Shown here one piece after another: positions 1-11,530 of a DNA stretch of 64,000 bases. The translations under genes and the position numbers were made by a program. The stretch spans positions 8,600,501-8,664,500 of the forward strand of contig NC_080564.1 in the NCBI RefSeq assembly GCF_030253575.1, given 5' to 3'. A model generated the notes under the pieces. That model was not told the DNA's origin. It did not search any database and was given only the letters and a program-made list of their open reading frames with translations. Each line of letters begins with the position of its first letter. The stretch's first letter is position 1. The stretch comes from Rhododendron vialii (Eukaryota; Streptophyta; Magnoliopsida; Ericales; Ericaceae).

Positions 1-257
1 ATAAGTCAAAGTGACTCTTTTTTTTTGACTCGAGTTAAAGTGACTTATTGGTCTAATTTCCAAAACTAGCCTAATACATGAAAAATTGAACCAATATAAA
101 CTTTTTGTCTTTGCTATTTTCACTTTTTTAATAGCCCGGCCGTTTCATTGCTTCTCAAAATGGAAAACCGTCTTTCCCAAAATTGGAACATGGTAAGGGA
201 AACTTGTAACTAAGAACATCTTCAAATCATGGAATGGTCAAGCGGCGTGCGTTGAAA

Positions 258-709
258 GATTTGTATGGTTATGTTGCTATGGAATCCCTCTCAATGGATG
301 GAGCGATACTTCCTTCAAATCTATTGGTGAATTATGGGGTTCTTTCATATTTACGGATAAATCGACGTTGAAGGTGTCATCTTTTGCGGAGGCTAAGATT
401 CTAATTAATGCCACTAATATTTTCAAGGAAATTGATGAGTGAATTATTGTAGAGGTTGAAGGTAAGAGTTACAAAGTAAAGGCGTTGGAAGATCCATGTG
501 ATCAACCTCATGAAGCGGAGAAACAAATTCCTAGAGTAAATCGGCATTCGAATTCGGAAGATGAATCGACGAAAGAGGAGGAAAATGAGGATGATGAGGT
601 CGACGTTCCGGTGTCAGAGAGTGATACTAATGGGTCCTCTTTGGATGCGGAGCCGATTGCAAGACAAGGGGGTGGAATCCACTGTGATTTAGTGATAAGC
701 TCTCAATAG
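258..709 (+). pseudogene. LINE ORF1 fragment (DUF4283 type) inside MYB copy 1 intron 2
   Basis: Conceptual translation gives RFVWLCCYGIPLNGWSD followed by a GELWGSFI-like segment, the pattern of the DUF4283 domain in ORF1 of plant LINE (L1-type) retrotransposons. An in-frame TGA at about 439 follows KEIDE, and an acidic, Ser/Glu-rich tail runs to a stop at 709. The reading frame is also broken upstream of 258. The same protein type occurs on the minus strand at 30714-32110. A further stretch after the LTR (2209-2395) probably continues the same LINE. The fragment is a truncated, dead retroposon; the family call is good, the exact boundaries are not resolved. Confidence 0.65.
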
Positions 710-740
710 TGTAAATAAATGGGCTTATTGATCCCAATTT

Positions 741-2208
741 TGTCACTCTCACATGCATGACTTGCTCTATTTAGATGATATTGCACGGAGATTGTGTTTT
801 TGTGAGTTTCAGGTAAAAAGGTGAAAACTAGGCGATTTGAACGCCAATGATGACTTCCGGAAGTATCCAAGAGCCAAGACCATGCGGCACCCCGCCACCA
901 AGTCCCTAGGAGCCTTTAAAGAAGTGTCGAAGAGTGTTCGAGACGTCAATGGGGCCGTTGGATGGAAGAAAACAATTTGGAAGCTGTCTGCCAGCGATGT
1001 ATCGGTACCGAGGATTTGTGGTACATGTACACCTCGGACAGACCATGTCCAAAACTGCCACGAACAAGACCTGTACCGGTATTGGGATTTTACGGTACCG
1101 GTACAATCTGGAAAAATCTGCATTTTTTGTACCCGACTGCACTTTGTCTTGGGGGTATTTTGAACCTTTGTAACCCGTTTTTGAGGGCATATAAATACCT
1201 TCAGACCTCATTTCATTAGGTTATCTTCCAATTTCACTTGTCTCTCTACCTCCCTCCTCTCCCTAACGCTCTCTCTTTCTCTTCAATGGAGGTTGATTGC
1301 TAGAGTTTTAAGACTTTTGTTCTTCATTAAACTTGTAAGTACTCTTGTTCTTTACATTAATCTAGCTTTTATTTTCGTTTTTGTGAATGTTTTCGTATCT
1401 CTCTTCATTTCCCTTCATGTTTACACCGATTAAGGGTGAGTAGTGATCAAGGCTTGGTCATGGGATGATTTCTACCCCATGACTTGGGTAGTTTAATGAC
1501 TTCTCACATTTCTTGTGCTTAATGTGGTTTGTAAATGGATTAAATTCATTTTTATGTAACAAAACTTAGGGTTGGTAACCTTTTTGATTAGGTGTAGGCA
1601 ATGACTCGATCTCTTGCTACACATAATGCTTGGAGCTATGTCACTCTAGGTATTTGCCAAAATGCCTCAAAGATCTTGTTGAACTCTAATATTTGGTCTA
1701 AACTTAGGGTTGTTAACTTCTTCAATTGTGTGTTGACAAGTCTCCTTGGCACACCCAATGCTTAGAACTATGGTACTCTATGTGTTTGATAAAATGCCTA
1801 AATGAGTTCCTTTCCATTTCCAAACCCCGATGTATGAGTTAAACTTAATTTTTATGGTTAAATCTTCCGAGTGAGATCAAATGACAATGATTCTCACTTG
1901 AGTTATTAAAGAGAAGCGTTGAACGGCCTAAGTTATGGACGGAATAAACCCCTATACCTTGTTGCTTTTAATTTGTAGTCAATCTTCGTTTTCAATTAAA
2001 GTTAGGAGGTAAAGAAAATTTTCTATCACTCAAAAGTTGGCCGTCTCAAAGCCGAACTAAAGGTTGGCGGTCCTAACGCTAAAAACCCTTCGTAAATCAA
2101 ACCTCCGGCCTAACTTGATTGGCTCCCTGTGGATTCGACCTCGGACTTCCGAGTTTATTATGCTACAACCGACCTAGCCCTACGCTTTGGGCGCTCTTTA
2201 CTACGACA
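741..2208 (+). mobile_element. Probable solo LTR (Ty3-type) within the LINE fragment
   Basis: The segment begins TGTCACTC and ends TACTACGACA (TGTC...GACA inverted ends). Flanks are aattt (736-740) and cattt (2209-2213), a one-mismatch 5-bp duplication. It holds a TATAAATA at about 1190 followed by a CT-rich leader. Near its right end (2120-2195) is a block, ctgtggattcgac...cctacgctttggg, also found at 18671-18735 and, inverted, near 60290-60365, so it belongs to a repeated retroelement family. Several overlapping short reading frames between 809 and 1219 look like chance products. No gag or pol is present, so I call a solo LTR. Confidence 0.55.
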
Positions 2209-3224
2209 CATTTTGGTCGAGCAAGCATTTAGCGAGTGGTGAGGCTATTATTTTTGATGGGGCTATTCAGTTAGTGGCCAACACTAAATCTGATGATATC
2301 GAAATTCATGCTAAGGATTCAACCAAAGCCTTGGCTGGTGCTGGAGCAAATACTGCAAGGGGTTATAATTAATTATCCCAGATTCAGAGGTTGTGGAACA
2401 TGATGTAGGCTTTTACTCATGTATAATTCTTATATTTGTTCCCTGTTCATTACTTCGTTAGCATTTTTCTTTAACAGGAATAATCATTACAACAAATTTA
2501 AAAGCAAGGCCGTCAATGAGCAAGAGTGGGAATATTGAGCAAGAGTGGGAGTATAACAAGACAAAGGCAAAAAGCCTTTCCAAAAAAGAAGACGACGACA
2601 AAGACAAAGACAACGACAAAGACAAAGGCAAAAAGCCTTTCCAAAAAAGAAGTTTCCAAAAAAGAAGAAGACAAATGCATAAAAATGCGCGCCCAGAGAG
2701 AGAGAGAAGAGATTGCCTGTTGCCAAGCAGCTTATGAAACCTGATAATGAGATCAACTTTATCCACAGTAAAATTCCCTCTCTTAATACTTGGGCTCAAG
2801 TAATTCAACTATCTCAGCCTACAACTTTTCCTGCATCTATTTAATCCTGTAATACAAAACATGAAAAGAATGCTCTTGCACTTTTTTTTCCACAGACTTA
2901 CATTCACATATGAAGTCTGTCTTTAGCTTAAATTAATTATTGAGTTTTTTTTTTTGAACTGTCATTAGCTTTGCATGGCATTTGTCTTGACGGTAAAAGT
3001 ATAATACAATAAAATTATCACTAAAATCTTAACAAAAGTTAATTAGAAATAATGCAAAACTAACGGCTTTTTTTGGGATTCATTTATCCAAAAAATTGAC
3101 CTGATTTGCGAGGGACTTGGTGCCAGCTCTCCTCTCCATGTTTCTCAACGCACTTCTTCAGAAGAAAGTCTTCTTCCTCCGTCCAAGCACCCTTTCTCAC
3201 TCCTAATGGAACCTGCATGTCCAT

Positions 3225-4277
3225 TTATTTCCTTTATTCTGCAAAGTCCTAAAAAAACCCAATAATAATAAGCACGTGAAAAGGTTTCAAGCAAAGCTGC
3301 TAAAAAACAAAGCGTACCCTCTGAATGTTTTAAATTCTGAGGCTCCAAAAGAAAAGTCATTGACGTGCATTTTCGCCCACCACTAAACCTTAAAACGAGA
3401 ATTCGAATTTAGTGGACTTGGCTTGTCGGCAGTTGGCCGGATTTCGGCTTGTTCCGAGTTTGTTATCATGATCGGAACCGTTTATGTTGTCGAGCTCATT
3501 GAAAACTTCAAGCATGTCAAAAATTATATTGTCTAAACATTGTTTAATTCCTGATCAGATCACATTTATGTTTCTAAAAATGAATATGGCCACACTGGAT
3601 CAACCCACCAACACTAGTTTAATAAAGCAAAAAGTCACTCCGATTAGGTATTAATAAGTATCCGATTAACATGAGTTTCGACGTGATAAAAGTTTTCGAC
3701 GAGTTCTACGTACGACGTGAAAGATTCCGATTATGAAAATAACCTCAGTACAAGCCAATATCCGGCCAACTACACGGTGGGACTACTGACAAGCCATATC
3801 GTGAATCTAAACCACGCAAAGTAGCAACAGAATGAGCCGTAAATGAGATATTCTTAATTCAAAACTTGATAACTTCATAGGCCAAGGTTACAAGAGAAAA
3901 TTTTCTTGTGAATTTTCTCGTGTCGGCATAGATTACATATTTTTGACTGGATCGGAAAGGAGAGCAATTGAGTTATGCGTAAGCTAGTTTGGACATCTTG
4001 ACCTTCAAACCCAACCCGATTGGAAGGAAATGGCAGTTGTGTGATTTAGGTGAAAACCATGGGCACTTAACTGGAAAGTGGGAGAATGTACTACAGCCTT
4101 TGGATCAAATGAATCTAAACCGTTCCAACAACTTGTTCCCACACCCTTCTGTTTTATAATAGAGATTTAATAAATCAACTAACAGTCCACGTCGATCATG
4201 TGGTCCACGTCGCCTTTCAAAAAAAACAAAAAGTGGTCCATTGCTTTTTACAAGTGTCGGGTTGGTTTATACACATA
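3225..4277 (-). promoter_or_regulatory. Upstream region of MYB copy 1
   Basis: This aligns by eye with the upstream region of copy 4 (52768-53840) and, in opposite orientation, parts of 9430-10245 upstream of copy 2. Relative to copy 4, about 45 bp around the TATA-like TATAAATT are missing here (junction near 3320-3330), while a CACGTG G-box core is present in the leader at about 3273. A conserved ACGT-containing block, complement of gacgtgcattttcgcccacc, lies near 3363. No other gene is seen. Confidence 0.5.
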
Positions 4278-4671
4278 GGGCTCGTTTGGATGAAGTATTA
4301 GATTTGGAGGTATTTTATAAGAAGGGGGGATTGGATAGTAGGGGTATTATGTAAAAAGGGTGGGTCCACATTGATGTGACAGAATGATTAAATAATACAT
4401 GATTTGGATGAGATATAAAATGAGGAATAAGGTTGTTTTATAGTTGAATGGAAGATGGAGGGTGTATTATAAGGGGGGATTTCACATAGCCGGCTCCCAC
4501 CCTAGTCATGTGTAGGCCACCCTCAGGGGGTATTTGGGGGGATTATGGAGCGGGGATATTAAGATATCCACCCTAATTTTGGACTTCCCATACCATGCCA
4601 TATGCATGGGCCCACGTATTAGGAGGGGGATATCATAATCTCCCTTCACATCGCTGCATCCAAACAGGCCG
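4278..4671. mobile_element. PIF/Harbinger-like (Tourist) MITE
   Basis: Termini are GGGCTCGTTTGGATG on the left and the inverted CATCCAAACAGGCC on the right. The target duplication is ATA (4275-4277 and 4672-4674). The paralogous block of copy 4 has the uninterrupted site cacataacgatt near 53838, so both boundaries are supported by an empty site. The element is 394 bp with no coding capacity. A 3-bp A/T-rich duplication and a GTTTGGAT-type end fit PIF/Harbinger. Confidence 0.8.
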
Positions 4672-4674
4672 ATA

Positions 4675-5419
4675 ACGATTAATCCTTAGAGTCTAATCTC
4701 AGGAAATTCAATTAGAAATCTCACCATGTACTTGAAGGAAGTTCAATTAGAAATAAAATAGCTCCAAAGAAATTGAAAAATCCTGAAAGGTTTCGAATAT
4801 AAAATCTTAAGACGGAGAAATCCCCTACATCCTATCCCTTCTCGTCAACCTAATTTCGGGACCCCATTTTCTTTGGAATACCTGTGAAAGGAAATTCCTC
4901 CTTTTTTTCCCTGAAATTTTGCAAGTTAGGCTCCGTTTCAGAACTCAAAATAAGTATTTATTTTTTAAGAAGACAATTTTAAGCTAAAAAATAAAGTGTT
5001 TACGTAAATAATTTTTTTAGCAATACGGATCTTTTTTTATAGATCTCATTGAGATCTTTTGAACAGTACAAAAAAATAAAAAAAATTATTTTTCGTTTAC
5101 ATTATTTTTTGAGTTTAAAAATATGAAATAAATATTTATTTTTTAAAAAGATGTCGCGGAAACGTGAAACAAGTAGTCATCAATAATGTGGAAATGTCAA
5201 AATGTGAAATAATTAGCCATCAATAATGACACATCATCAAGTGTTGTTGTTGTCATGAAATCATTTTCAGTTTTGGAAACAGTTCCTCTCGATCTTCTCT
5301 CTTTAATTAGAGATTGCAATTTTGGAAACAGTTCCTCTAGATCTTTTTTAATTAATGCTTGACCGACCCGTCTTAGTTAGAGTATTTGACAACACGTTGT
5401 ACACACACCTACAAAAATA
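4675..5419. other. Non-coding MYB-unit upstream DNA, AT-rich palindromic stretch
   Basis: This is paralogous to 53843-54538 and partly to 37725-37930. Between about 4925 and 5150 an AT-rich imperfect inverted repeat (aactcaaaataagtatttat against its reverse) suggests an old foldback element shared by the units. No coding potential was seen. Confidence 0.4.
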
Positions 5420-5785
5420 GGGAGGGAGGGGGGCTGCTGTGCCGGCCAAAATAACATTGTCCCGAGTCCGAAAACTTGATCTGAAATGTTCACTTGAAAG
5501 ATCTCATCTCTTACTATGGTCCTGCAGAAAATCAAGTCGATCGAGCATCCTTACCTAGTGAAAGAATCACTCTTTTTGCTTATTTTTGGCTTAATATTTT
5601 GGACATTGATAATAACACTGTAAACAGCTGATTCGTTCACTAGGTTATCGATACTCGATCGACTTGATTTTTCGCAAAGGCCATAATAAGCAATGAGATC
5701 TTTCAAGTGAACGTTTCGGATCAAGTTTTTGGGCTCGGGACAATGTTGTTTTGACTGGCACAGGACAACAGCCACCCTTCCTCCC
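5420..5785. mobile_element. Foldback MITE, unit A copy
   Basis: A long imperfect inverted repeat. The left arm holds GGCTGCTGT, then gacaatgtt-type and acttgat blocks and a tcaagtcgatcgag segment; all recur inverted on the right side, ending ACAACAGCC. It also occurs at 54539-54892 in the copy 4 block, so it inserted before the unit duplicated. No coding capacity. Confidence 0.65.
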
Positions 5786-6134
5786 AAAAGTAGGTTAGCT
5801 CATAAAAAGTGATCTTTCTGGATGAGATCTAAGTCTTCTACTTTAGATCACGGTTATAAATCGTGATTGAAAGTTAAAAATGAGCATGCCCTAAATTGAG
5901 ATGGAAAACCATTGCGTTTGATCTTTTCTTTGCATCTACTAGACCATCTTGTTTTGACATTGTCGAGTTTCGAACCCACGTACCATTGGTTGATTATCCA
6001 AAGACTTAAAAACTAGCCAAGAACTTCTGTTATTAAGAAAACAAAAAAAAATCTATACAAACTTCTTAAATTGGGAAAATTTTTCTTTTTCTTAAAATTT
6101 CTTGAATTATTGAAATGCAATTAAATATAAAAAA

Positions 6135-6136
<2 letters not shown>

Positions 6137-6186
<50 letters not shown>

Positions 6187-6187
6187 T
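6137..6187. repeat. (AC)n(AT)n microsatellite
   Basis: About 15 AC units followed directly by about 10 AT units. The corresponding place in the copy 4 block (55284-55692) holds a degenerate ACAT/AT tract that received a foldback MITE. Confidence 0.95.
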
Positions 6188-6849
6188 GTTTGAATTTTTT
6201 TTAAAAAAATATGATAACAGATCTTTTGCCAATCAAAACTAGTTGTTGGTTACCAAAGAATTTTCTTGTGGAGAAAAAGTTAGTTTTGGTCGATAAACTT
6301 AGTCAACAATAGTGTTTTTTGTTGTAGTGTGTAATTTATGTTTTCATGAAAATTATCACAACCTGCAGATTGTAACATTATGAACAAACTTTAGATTTTT
6401 TTATAAACTAACCATTTCACATGGATTTTGTGTTTATATTGAATTTCAATTTCAGTGGTGGCTTCCCGGCCAATTGGATTTTAATCCTTTTTAGACAAGG
6501 CTAAGCCAAAATAACATGATTGCTCTTTTCCTTAATGTGTCAAACACTTGGAAGGCATCCAAAATAACTTAGTTTCTAGCTTACACAACAAGAAATTCTA
6601 CCATCTATAAACCCGTAATTCAATATCTAAAATTAGGTTTCAACTTAAACCCCCGATTTTCGACAAGTGTTACTCCGTACTTGTGTACTATCATCCAAAT
6701 ATCCCAAGCAGATGGGGACACACAAGTTTTCCCAAGAAACTTAAAAGATGAGTAAAACAATAGACATATAGGTTCATCGTAGCTTTATATCGCTTAGACT
6801 AGTGGTTAAAAAAATTAGGAACTTCAAAGAATCTAAAATTTAGGCTTAA

Positions 6850-7125
6850 ATTTTTTTATCTCGCTGCAAGAGTCAGTCTTTTATCATGCCGCAAGTGTGA
6901 GGTCATTTTTAGGTTTTAGTATTTTGTCTCACTGCAAGAGTTAGCTTTTTATCACGCAGCAAGAGTGAGGTTTTTTTAGGCTTCAGTCTTTTATGTTGCT
7001 GTAAGAGCGAGGTCTTTTATCTCGCTTTTTTTCGCATGTCAGTGTTTTATCACGCTGCGAGAGTGAGGCTTTTTTTAGGTTTCAGTCTTTTATCTTGCCT
7101 AAAGACTGAGGCCTTTTATCTACAA
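6850..7125. repeat. Degenerate minisatellite, TTTATC-CGCTGCAAGAGTGAGG type
   Basis: At least five degenerate units of roughly 55-70 bp contain ttttatc, cgctgcaagag, tgaggt and ttttaggcttcagtc in order. The paralogous array at 56415-56590 and 58977-59075 is interrupted by two retroelement insertions. Function unknown. Confidence 0.75.
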
Positions 7126-8339
7126 TCACAGTTTTTAAAGAACTAAGATAAAATATATTAAGCGTCACTTTCTATCTCAGCTTTTGACTTAAATTGAGAT
7201 TAAAAATTTAGCCTACAAATTTTAATCATTCTGTAATTAAAGCCGTGATTTTTGTGAACCTTCTTGGTGTGACCTTTATTTATTACAGTATTGTAGTAAT
7301 GTAATTCAGTATGATTTTGAAATTGTAACAAAGCATCGCGCATGTGTGTACACCCGATTCATAAAAGGAAAGTTTCTCTGGTCTAATTGTACAACCTTTG
7401 GTATACGAAAGGATTAATTTAATTTGTGTGAGACCCTGCTTAAAAAAAATGTAGTAATTTTTTTTGTCAAAATGATCGAAGTTTCATTTTCAATCATAGT
7501 ACAAAATAAACGAATATATCAAAAGGACATTTATCACTTTCAAAAGGAGTCAATAACCAAATAGTAGGCCTAGCTCCCTATAATGCCAAAAGCTCACAAT
7601 TCCAATCTTGCGAATGGGCACTGGATGCACTCCGGTGAACCAGCCAACACCAGCACCTAACTCACGAACCAACAACGAAAACATTATTCTAGGGGACTGG
7701 GTGGGGGGTGAGGTTGATGGGGTCCGAATTTTGCCCATGTGCATAGAAGTATGTAACGATGGCCAACTGCATTTCCCTCTACTTGCAAAAAAAAGCCTTC
7801 ATGGAGGCTAATTTTGTCATTTGCTTCTAAAGGAATATGTCATTGCGGAGAAACTGTCAACTCGGACCCATGACACTTCAGTGACAGTATAATTATCATG
7901 TGACGCGCGCATGTTGCACTAGTAATGTGCACCGACAGGTCTAAGTCTAACCTTAGCATTCTCCATTTGGTTCATGCATGTAGATAATTTCCGAACTCTA
8001 AAAAGGGCAGCAAGTTTAAATGTTGTAGAGTACGGGTTAAGAGTACTGTTCCTGAAAAGTTAGGACAAAGCCCAGCTCTGAAATTGCCTAAATCGGCCCA
8101 ACCAAGTGGGGTCGGTCATTGGATGGATTGAGGATGTTCACGTGGTGCCCAACAATAATAGGAGTGCATTATTATGTTGGGGTGGGGGGTTGTTTTGTGG
8201 GGACCGTAACAACGTTTCGGGATCAATAAAGTGACGGCCAAGGATCTCTCATCCAAGAGTCCCTCCCTCGGGGTCATGTAACTGAAAGGACCACAATGGG
8301 TTAAGCGATGCTGTTTGTCCTCACGCCCATGCACCATGC
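7126..8339. other. Non-coding inter-unit DNA of the MYB array
   Basis: 7380-7470 matches 59938-60010 and 62433 onward. 7480-7930 matches 62450-62920. 7804-7890 matches 20410-20500. 8030-8340 matches 21740-21835 and 24620-24740. This is the far-upstream part of one MYB unit running into the 3' flank of the next. Short reading frames here are not supported by conserved protein features. Confidence 0.6.
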
Positions 8340-9420
8340 AGAGAATATTTTGAGGGTTTTTGGCCAACGCATTTATGCATCATTTAAGAATATTTTTTTG
8401 GAAAAATGATAGCGCGAATATATTTTTTTGGATGAGAAAATGCACTTTTTTGTTGTTGTAAAATACGACATTTAAAAATGGATGGATAGAGTATTGTCGA
8501 TCTATTGTACTAAAGTCTTTATTAATTTGGTCGATAAAAACAAATATTAAAATCATAAAAGACGTAACTCGATCAATACTAGATATTTCAAAGAAAACTA
8601 AAACGTCACGGTACTACTTAGGGGCGAGCAAAAAATCTGTCAAACCGCTAATTCAGTCCAAACCAATCCAAACCGAATGGTTTGGTTAGGTTTTTCAGTA
8701 GTGTGGTTTGGTTCCGGTTTTAAAAATTTAGAAACCTCGTTAAATGGTTTGGTTTGTGGATTTACGTTAATGGTTTCGGTTCCAAACCGATCCGAACCGT
8801 ATATAGATATAATATATATACATATAACTCATTTAATTTAGAAACACCAAGTATACATGAAAGTTATAATCAACTAATTTTCTAAATTAATAATTTATTC
8901 AATCCACCGGCTTATTCATTATTCATTTACTACCAAAATTATTTAGTATAAACTTCTATATATCACAACCCATTCTTATAATCTCAAAAGCACATTGTAT
9001 ATAGATATATAATGCTCCATTTTGTGAATATTGATTCCATGGCTCAATTAATTCCTAAATTTTTCTATAAATAAAAATCAATTCTTAGTTTATCTATGCA
9101 ATTTTGAGTACTTTAAATAGTTTACGAAGATGATATCTCAATTTCAAATAAACCATGGTTCAAAACCGAAACCGAACCATAGAACTCTAATGGTTTGGAT
9201 TGGTTTGGTTCTACACTTTTTATGGGTTAGTTTGGTTCTCCAAATACATAATCCGTATGTAGTGATTTGGTTTTTGATTTACTATAAAATCGAACCAATC
9301 CGATCTATGTTCACCCCTAGTACTACTTGATCATCTCCTCAAATATCCCAAATTAAAGGTCCTCAAATATCCCAAATTAAAGGTCCATATTGTCCATAAA
9401 AATGTCACTCCAATCATACT
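8340..9420 (-). pseudogene. R2R3-MYB copy 5, 3'-end remnant only
   Basis: 8340-8610 aligns with the 3' flanks of copies 3 (24780-25060), 4 (51140-51440) and 2 (inverted, 12264-12540). 9320-9420 aligns with the complement of the last MYB codons (the WSDFL and NMDLWDI region of copy 4). The two parts are split by the hAT element 8619-9319. Beyond about 9420 the sequence switches abruptly to the inverted upstream region of copy 2, so exons 1, 2 and most of exon 3 are absent. It is a broken tail left at a rearrangement breakpoint. Confidence 0.7.
8619..9319. mobile_element. Non-autonomous hAT element
   Basis: Terminal inverted repeats are TAGGGGCGAGCA and TGTTCACCCCTA, with an 8-bp target duplication GTACTACT (8611-8618 and 9320-9327), as expected for hAT. 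Subterminal regions are rich in GGTTTGGTT and AACCAAACC motifs in both orientations. At 701 bp, no transposase is encoded. It sits inside the tail of MYB copy 5. Confidence 0.85.
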
Positions 9421-9429
9421 CCAAAGAAA

Positions 9430-10245
9430 CTGGGCCCCGAAAATGAGTTGAAGTGAACGGGTGGAATGTAGGGGTTTTAAGGATTTATCAATTTTTAAGG
9501 AGCTATTTCATATGAAGTTTTGCTCTGATTTTAATTGGACTCTCTTTAAGTATGCGTGCAGTGAGATTAGACTCTAAGAATTAATCGTTATTTGCATAAA
9601 TTAGTCCATACACTTAAATTATGAGCGGAGATAAGGGCAAGAAGCGAAGTAGCTGCGCGGTTCTTGTGAAGCTTCAGGAACCATCCCACCTATACAAAGA
9701 AGCACAGGACCGCTTGATCGACGTGGATTGTTAGTTGATGTATTAAGTACTATAATAATAGAGAAACGATCAGCTACTATAGTGCTGTCTCTTTCTTCTT
9801 CTTCTTTTTGGTTGGGTTTAATTTTTAAGGGTCAAGGTGTTCAGGCCAGCTTACATGCAACTCGACTATTCTTCTTCCCGTCTGGTAAACAATATGTCAT
9901 CCATACCGGCACTAAAAAATTCACAAGTGATTTTTCTCTTGTGACCTGGGCCTAAAAAGTTGTCGAGTTTCGAATTAAGAATATCTGATTTACGGCTCAT
10001 CCTATTGCTACTCTGCGTGGTTTAGAATTCCTGGTTTTCCGGTTTTGTGGTGGGCGAAAATGGACGTCAGAAACTTATCTTTGGAGCCTCAGAATTTAGA
10101 ACAGAAAGAGATGTGTGCGCTTATTTTGCATGTGTATAAATTCGATCCAGAGGCTACGCTTTATTTTTGACCAACTTTACCTGAAAATTTTCACGTGCTT
10201 ATTGATTATTGGTTTTTTTAGGACTTTGCACAATTAAGGAAAGAA
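9430..10245 (+). promoter_or_regulatory. Inverted upstream region of MYB copy 2
   Basis: 9430-9620 is the reverse of the block around 53840-53960. 9640-9760 matches the reverse of 53650-53780. 9830-10020 matches the reverse of 3795-4010. About 370 bp present in copies 1 and 4 (3420-3790) are missing at about 10030-10045. TATAAATT-type sequence occurs near 10135, and a CACGTG lies at 10193. Confidence 0.6.
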
Positions 10246-10878
10246 ATGGACATGCAGGTTCCATTAGGAGTGAGAAAGGGTGCTTGGACTGAGGAAGAAG
10301 ACTTTCTTCTGAAGAAGTGCGTTGAGAAACATGGAGAGGGGAGCTGGCACCAAGTCCCCCACAAAGAAGTGCGTTGAGAAACATGGCGAATTTTTTTTTT
10401 TTTTTTTCTGTTTTCTGATATTGTCTCGGAAAGAGGAATAACAAGAGTAGAAAAAAGTTAGATGAGTTTTGGAAAAAGTTACGGTAAGATAAATGAATCT
10501 CAAAAAAAGTTGTTATTTTTGCATTATTTCTAATTAACTTTTGTTAAGCTTAGTGATAATTTTATTATATTATACTTTTATCAACAAGACAAATACTTAT
10601 TACGAAAAACTGAATGCAAAGCTTATGAAAGTTCAAAAAAACTCAAAAAAAAAAATTAATTTAAGGTAAAGACAGTTCATATGTGACAAGTAACTCTACG
10701 AGGAAAAAAAATGTGCAAAAACATTCTTTTCTTTTTTTTGTTTTACAGGATTAAATAGATGCAGGAAAAGTTGTAGGCTGAAGTGGTTAAATTACTTGAG
10801 GCCAAATATTAAGAGAGGAAATTTTACTGTGGATGAAGTTGATCTCATTATCAGGCTTCATAAGTTGATTGGCAACAG

Positions 10879-10882
<4 letters not shown>

Positions 10883-10914
<32 letters not shown>
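10883..10914. repeat. (TC)16 microsatellite at the start of MYB copy 2 intron 2
   Basis: A pure TC run four bases after the exon 2 boundary. Equivalent GA/CT tracts lie at the same position in copies 3 and 4, and a degenerate one in copy 1. Confidence 0.97.
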
Positions 10915-10917
<3 letters not shown>

Positions 10918-11299
10918 GACGGCCTTGCTTTTAAATTTGTTCTAATGATTATTCTCGTTAAAGGAAAATGCTAATGAACACTGCACAGACATACGAATTA
11001 TACTTGAGTAATTTAGATTCGATTGTAAGAGTACCGATTCTTCAACTTGCCACGTATATAACTAAAGTTAAAATTTTAATATACAATTTTCTTTGTTATC
11101 TCTTTTGAAGATGCTCTTAGTTACACATTTCCCCTATTATGTTTCAATTTTGGGAAAGACGTTTTTCCATTTCGAAAAGCAATGAAAAAGGCTATTAAAA
11201 AAACAAAAATAGCAAAGACAAAAGTTTATATTGGTTCAATTTTTCATATATTAGGTTGGTTTTGGATCAATAAGTCACTTTGACTTATTTGTCTTTTTA

Positions 11300-11530
11300 C
11301 AAAAAAAAAATTCGCATTTGTTAGTTTTGTGTCAAACTTTTATAGATTTTCGATTCCTTTCATCAAGACGAATCAATAATTCATAAAAGTTTGACGCAAA
11401 AACAAAACAAATGTGAATTTTTTTAAATAAAGACAAACTAGCTTGCGACTGCATTATTTGTTTTATCCCGATATGTGTGACTTATTGGTTTGACTTATTT
11501 GTTCAAAACTAGCCTAAATCATTCGTGAGA
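11300..11530. mobile_element. Degenerate foldback MITE (TTTGACGCAAAA family) in copy 2 intron 2
   Basis: Inverted pieces gttttgtgtcaaactttt and aaaagtttgacgcaaaaa flank an AT-rich core with cgattcctttcatcaagacg. The same family occurs at about 19985-20310, 22160-22480, 23870-24170 and 26260-26420. No coding capacity. Confidence 0.55.

Larger units (their letters stand above)
1..3224 (-). pseudogene. R2R3-MYB copy 1 (subgroup 6 anthocyanin type), nonsense-mutated, exons 1-2 in window
   Basis: Minus-strand MYB remnant. Exon 1 is the complement of 3101-3224 (starts [20 protein letters not shown], first half of R2) and ends at a normal GT donor. Exon 2 is the complement of 2717-2846 (130 nt, [11 protein letters not shown] onward, end of R2 and start of R3). 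In exon 2 the R2 tryptophan of RLRWLNYL is TAG, so translation would stop inside the DNA-binding domain. Exon 2 ends at an AG/GC junction, as in copies 3 and 4. Exon 3 is not in the window. Positions 1-235 match, in reverse, intron 2 of copy 2 (11090-11290), so the window opens inside intron 2, which is interrupted by LINE and LTR sequence between about 236 and 2430. A degenerate GA/AAG-rich tract (about 2540-2712) abuts exon 2. Subgroup 6 MYBs activate anthocyanin genes; this copy cannot make a full protein. Confidence 0.85.

Noticed and set aside
809..1219. Several overlapping open frames on both strands
   Set aside because: They lie inside the LTR 741-2208, overlap each other in four frames and show no domain; they reflect a stop-poor, GC-richer stretch with cggtaccg repeats.
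7893..7925. Possible Helitron 3' end (gcgcgcatgttgcactagt)
   Set aside because: No convincing hairpin just before CTAGT, and the same DNA continues as ordinary MYB-unit flank in the other copies.
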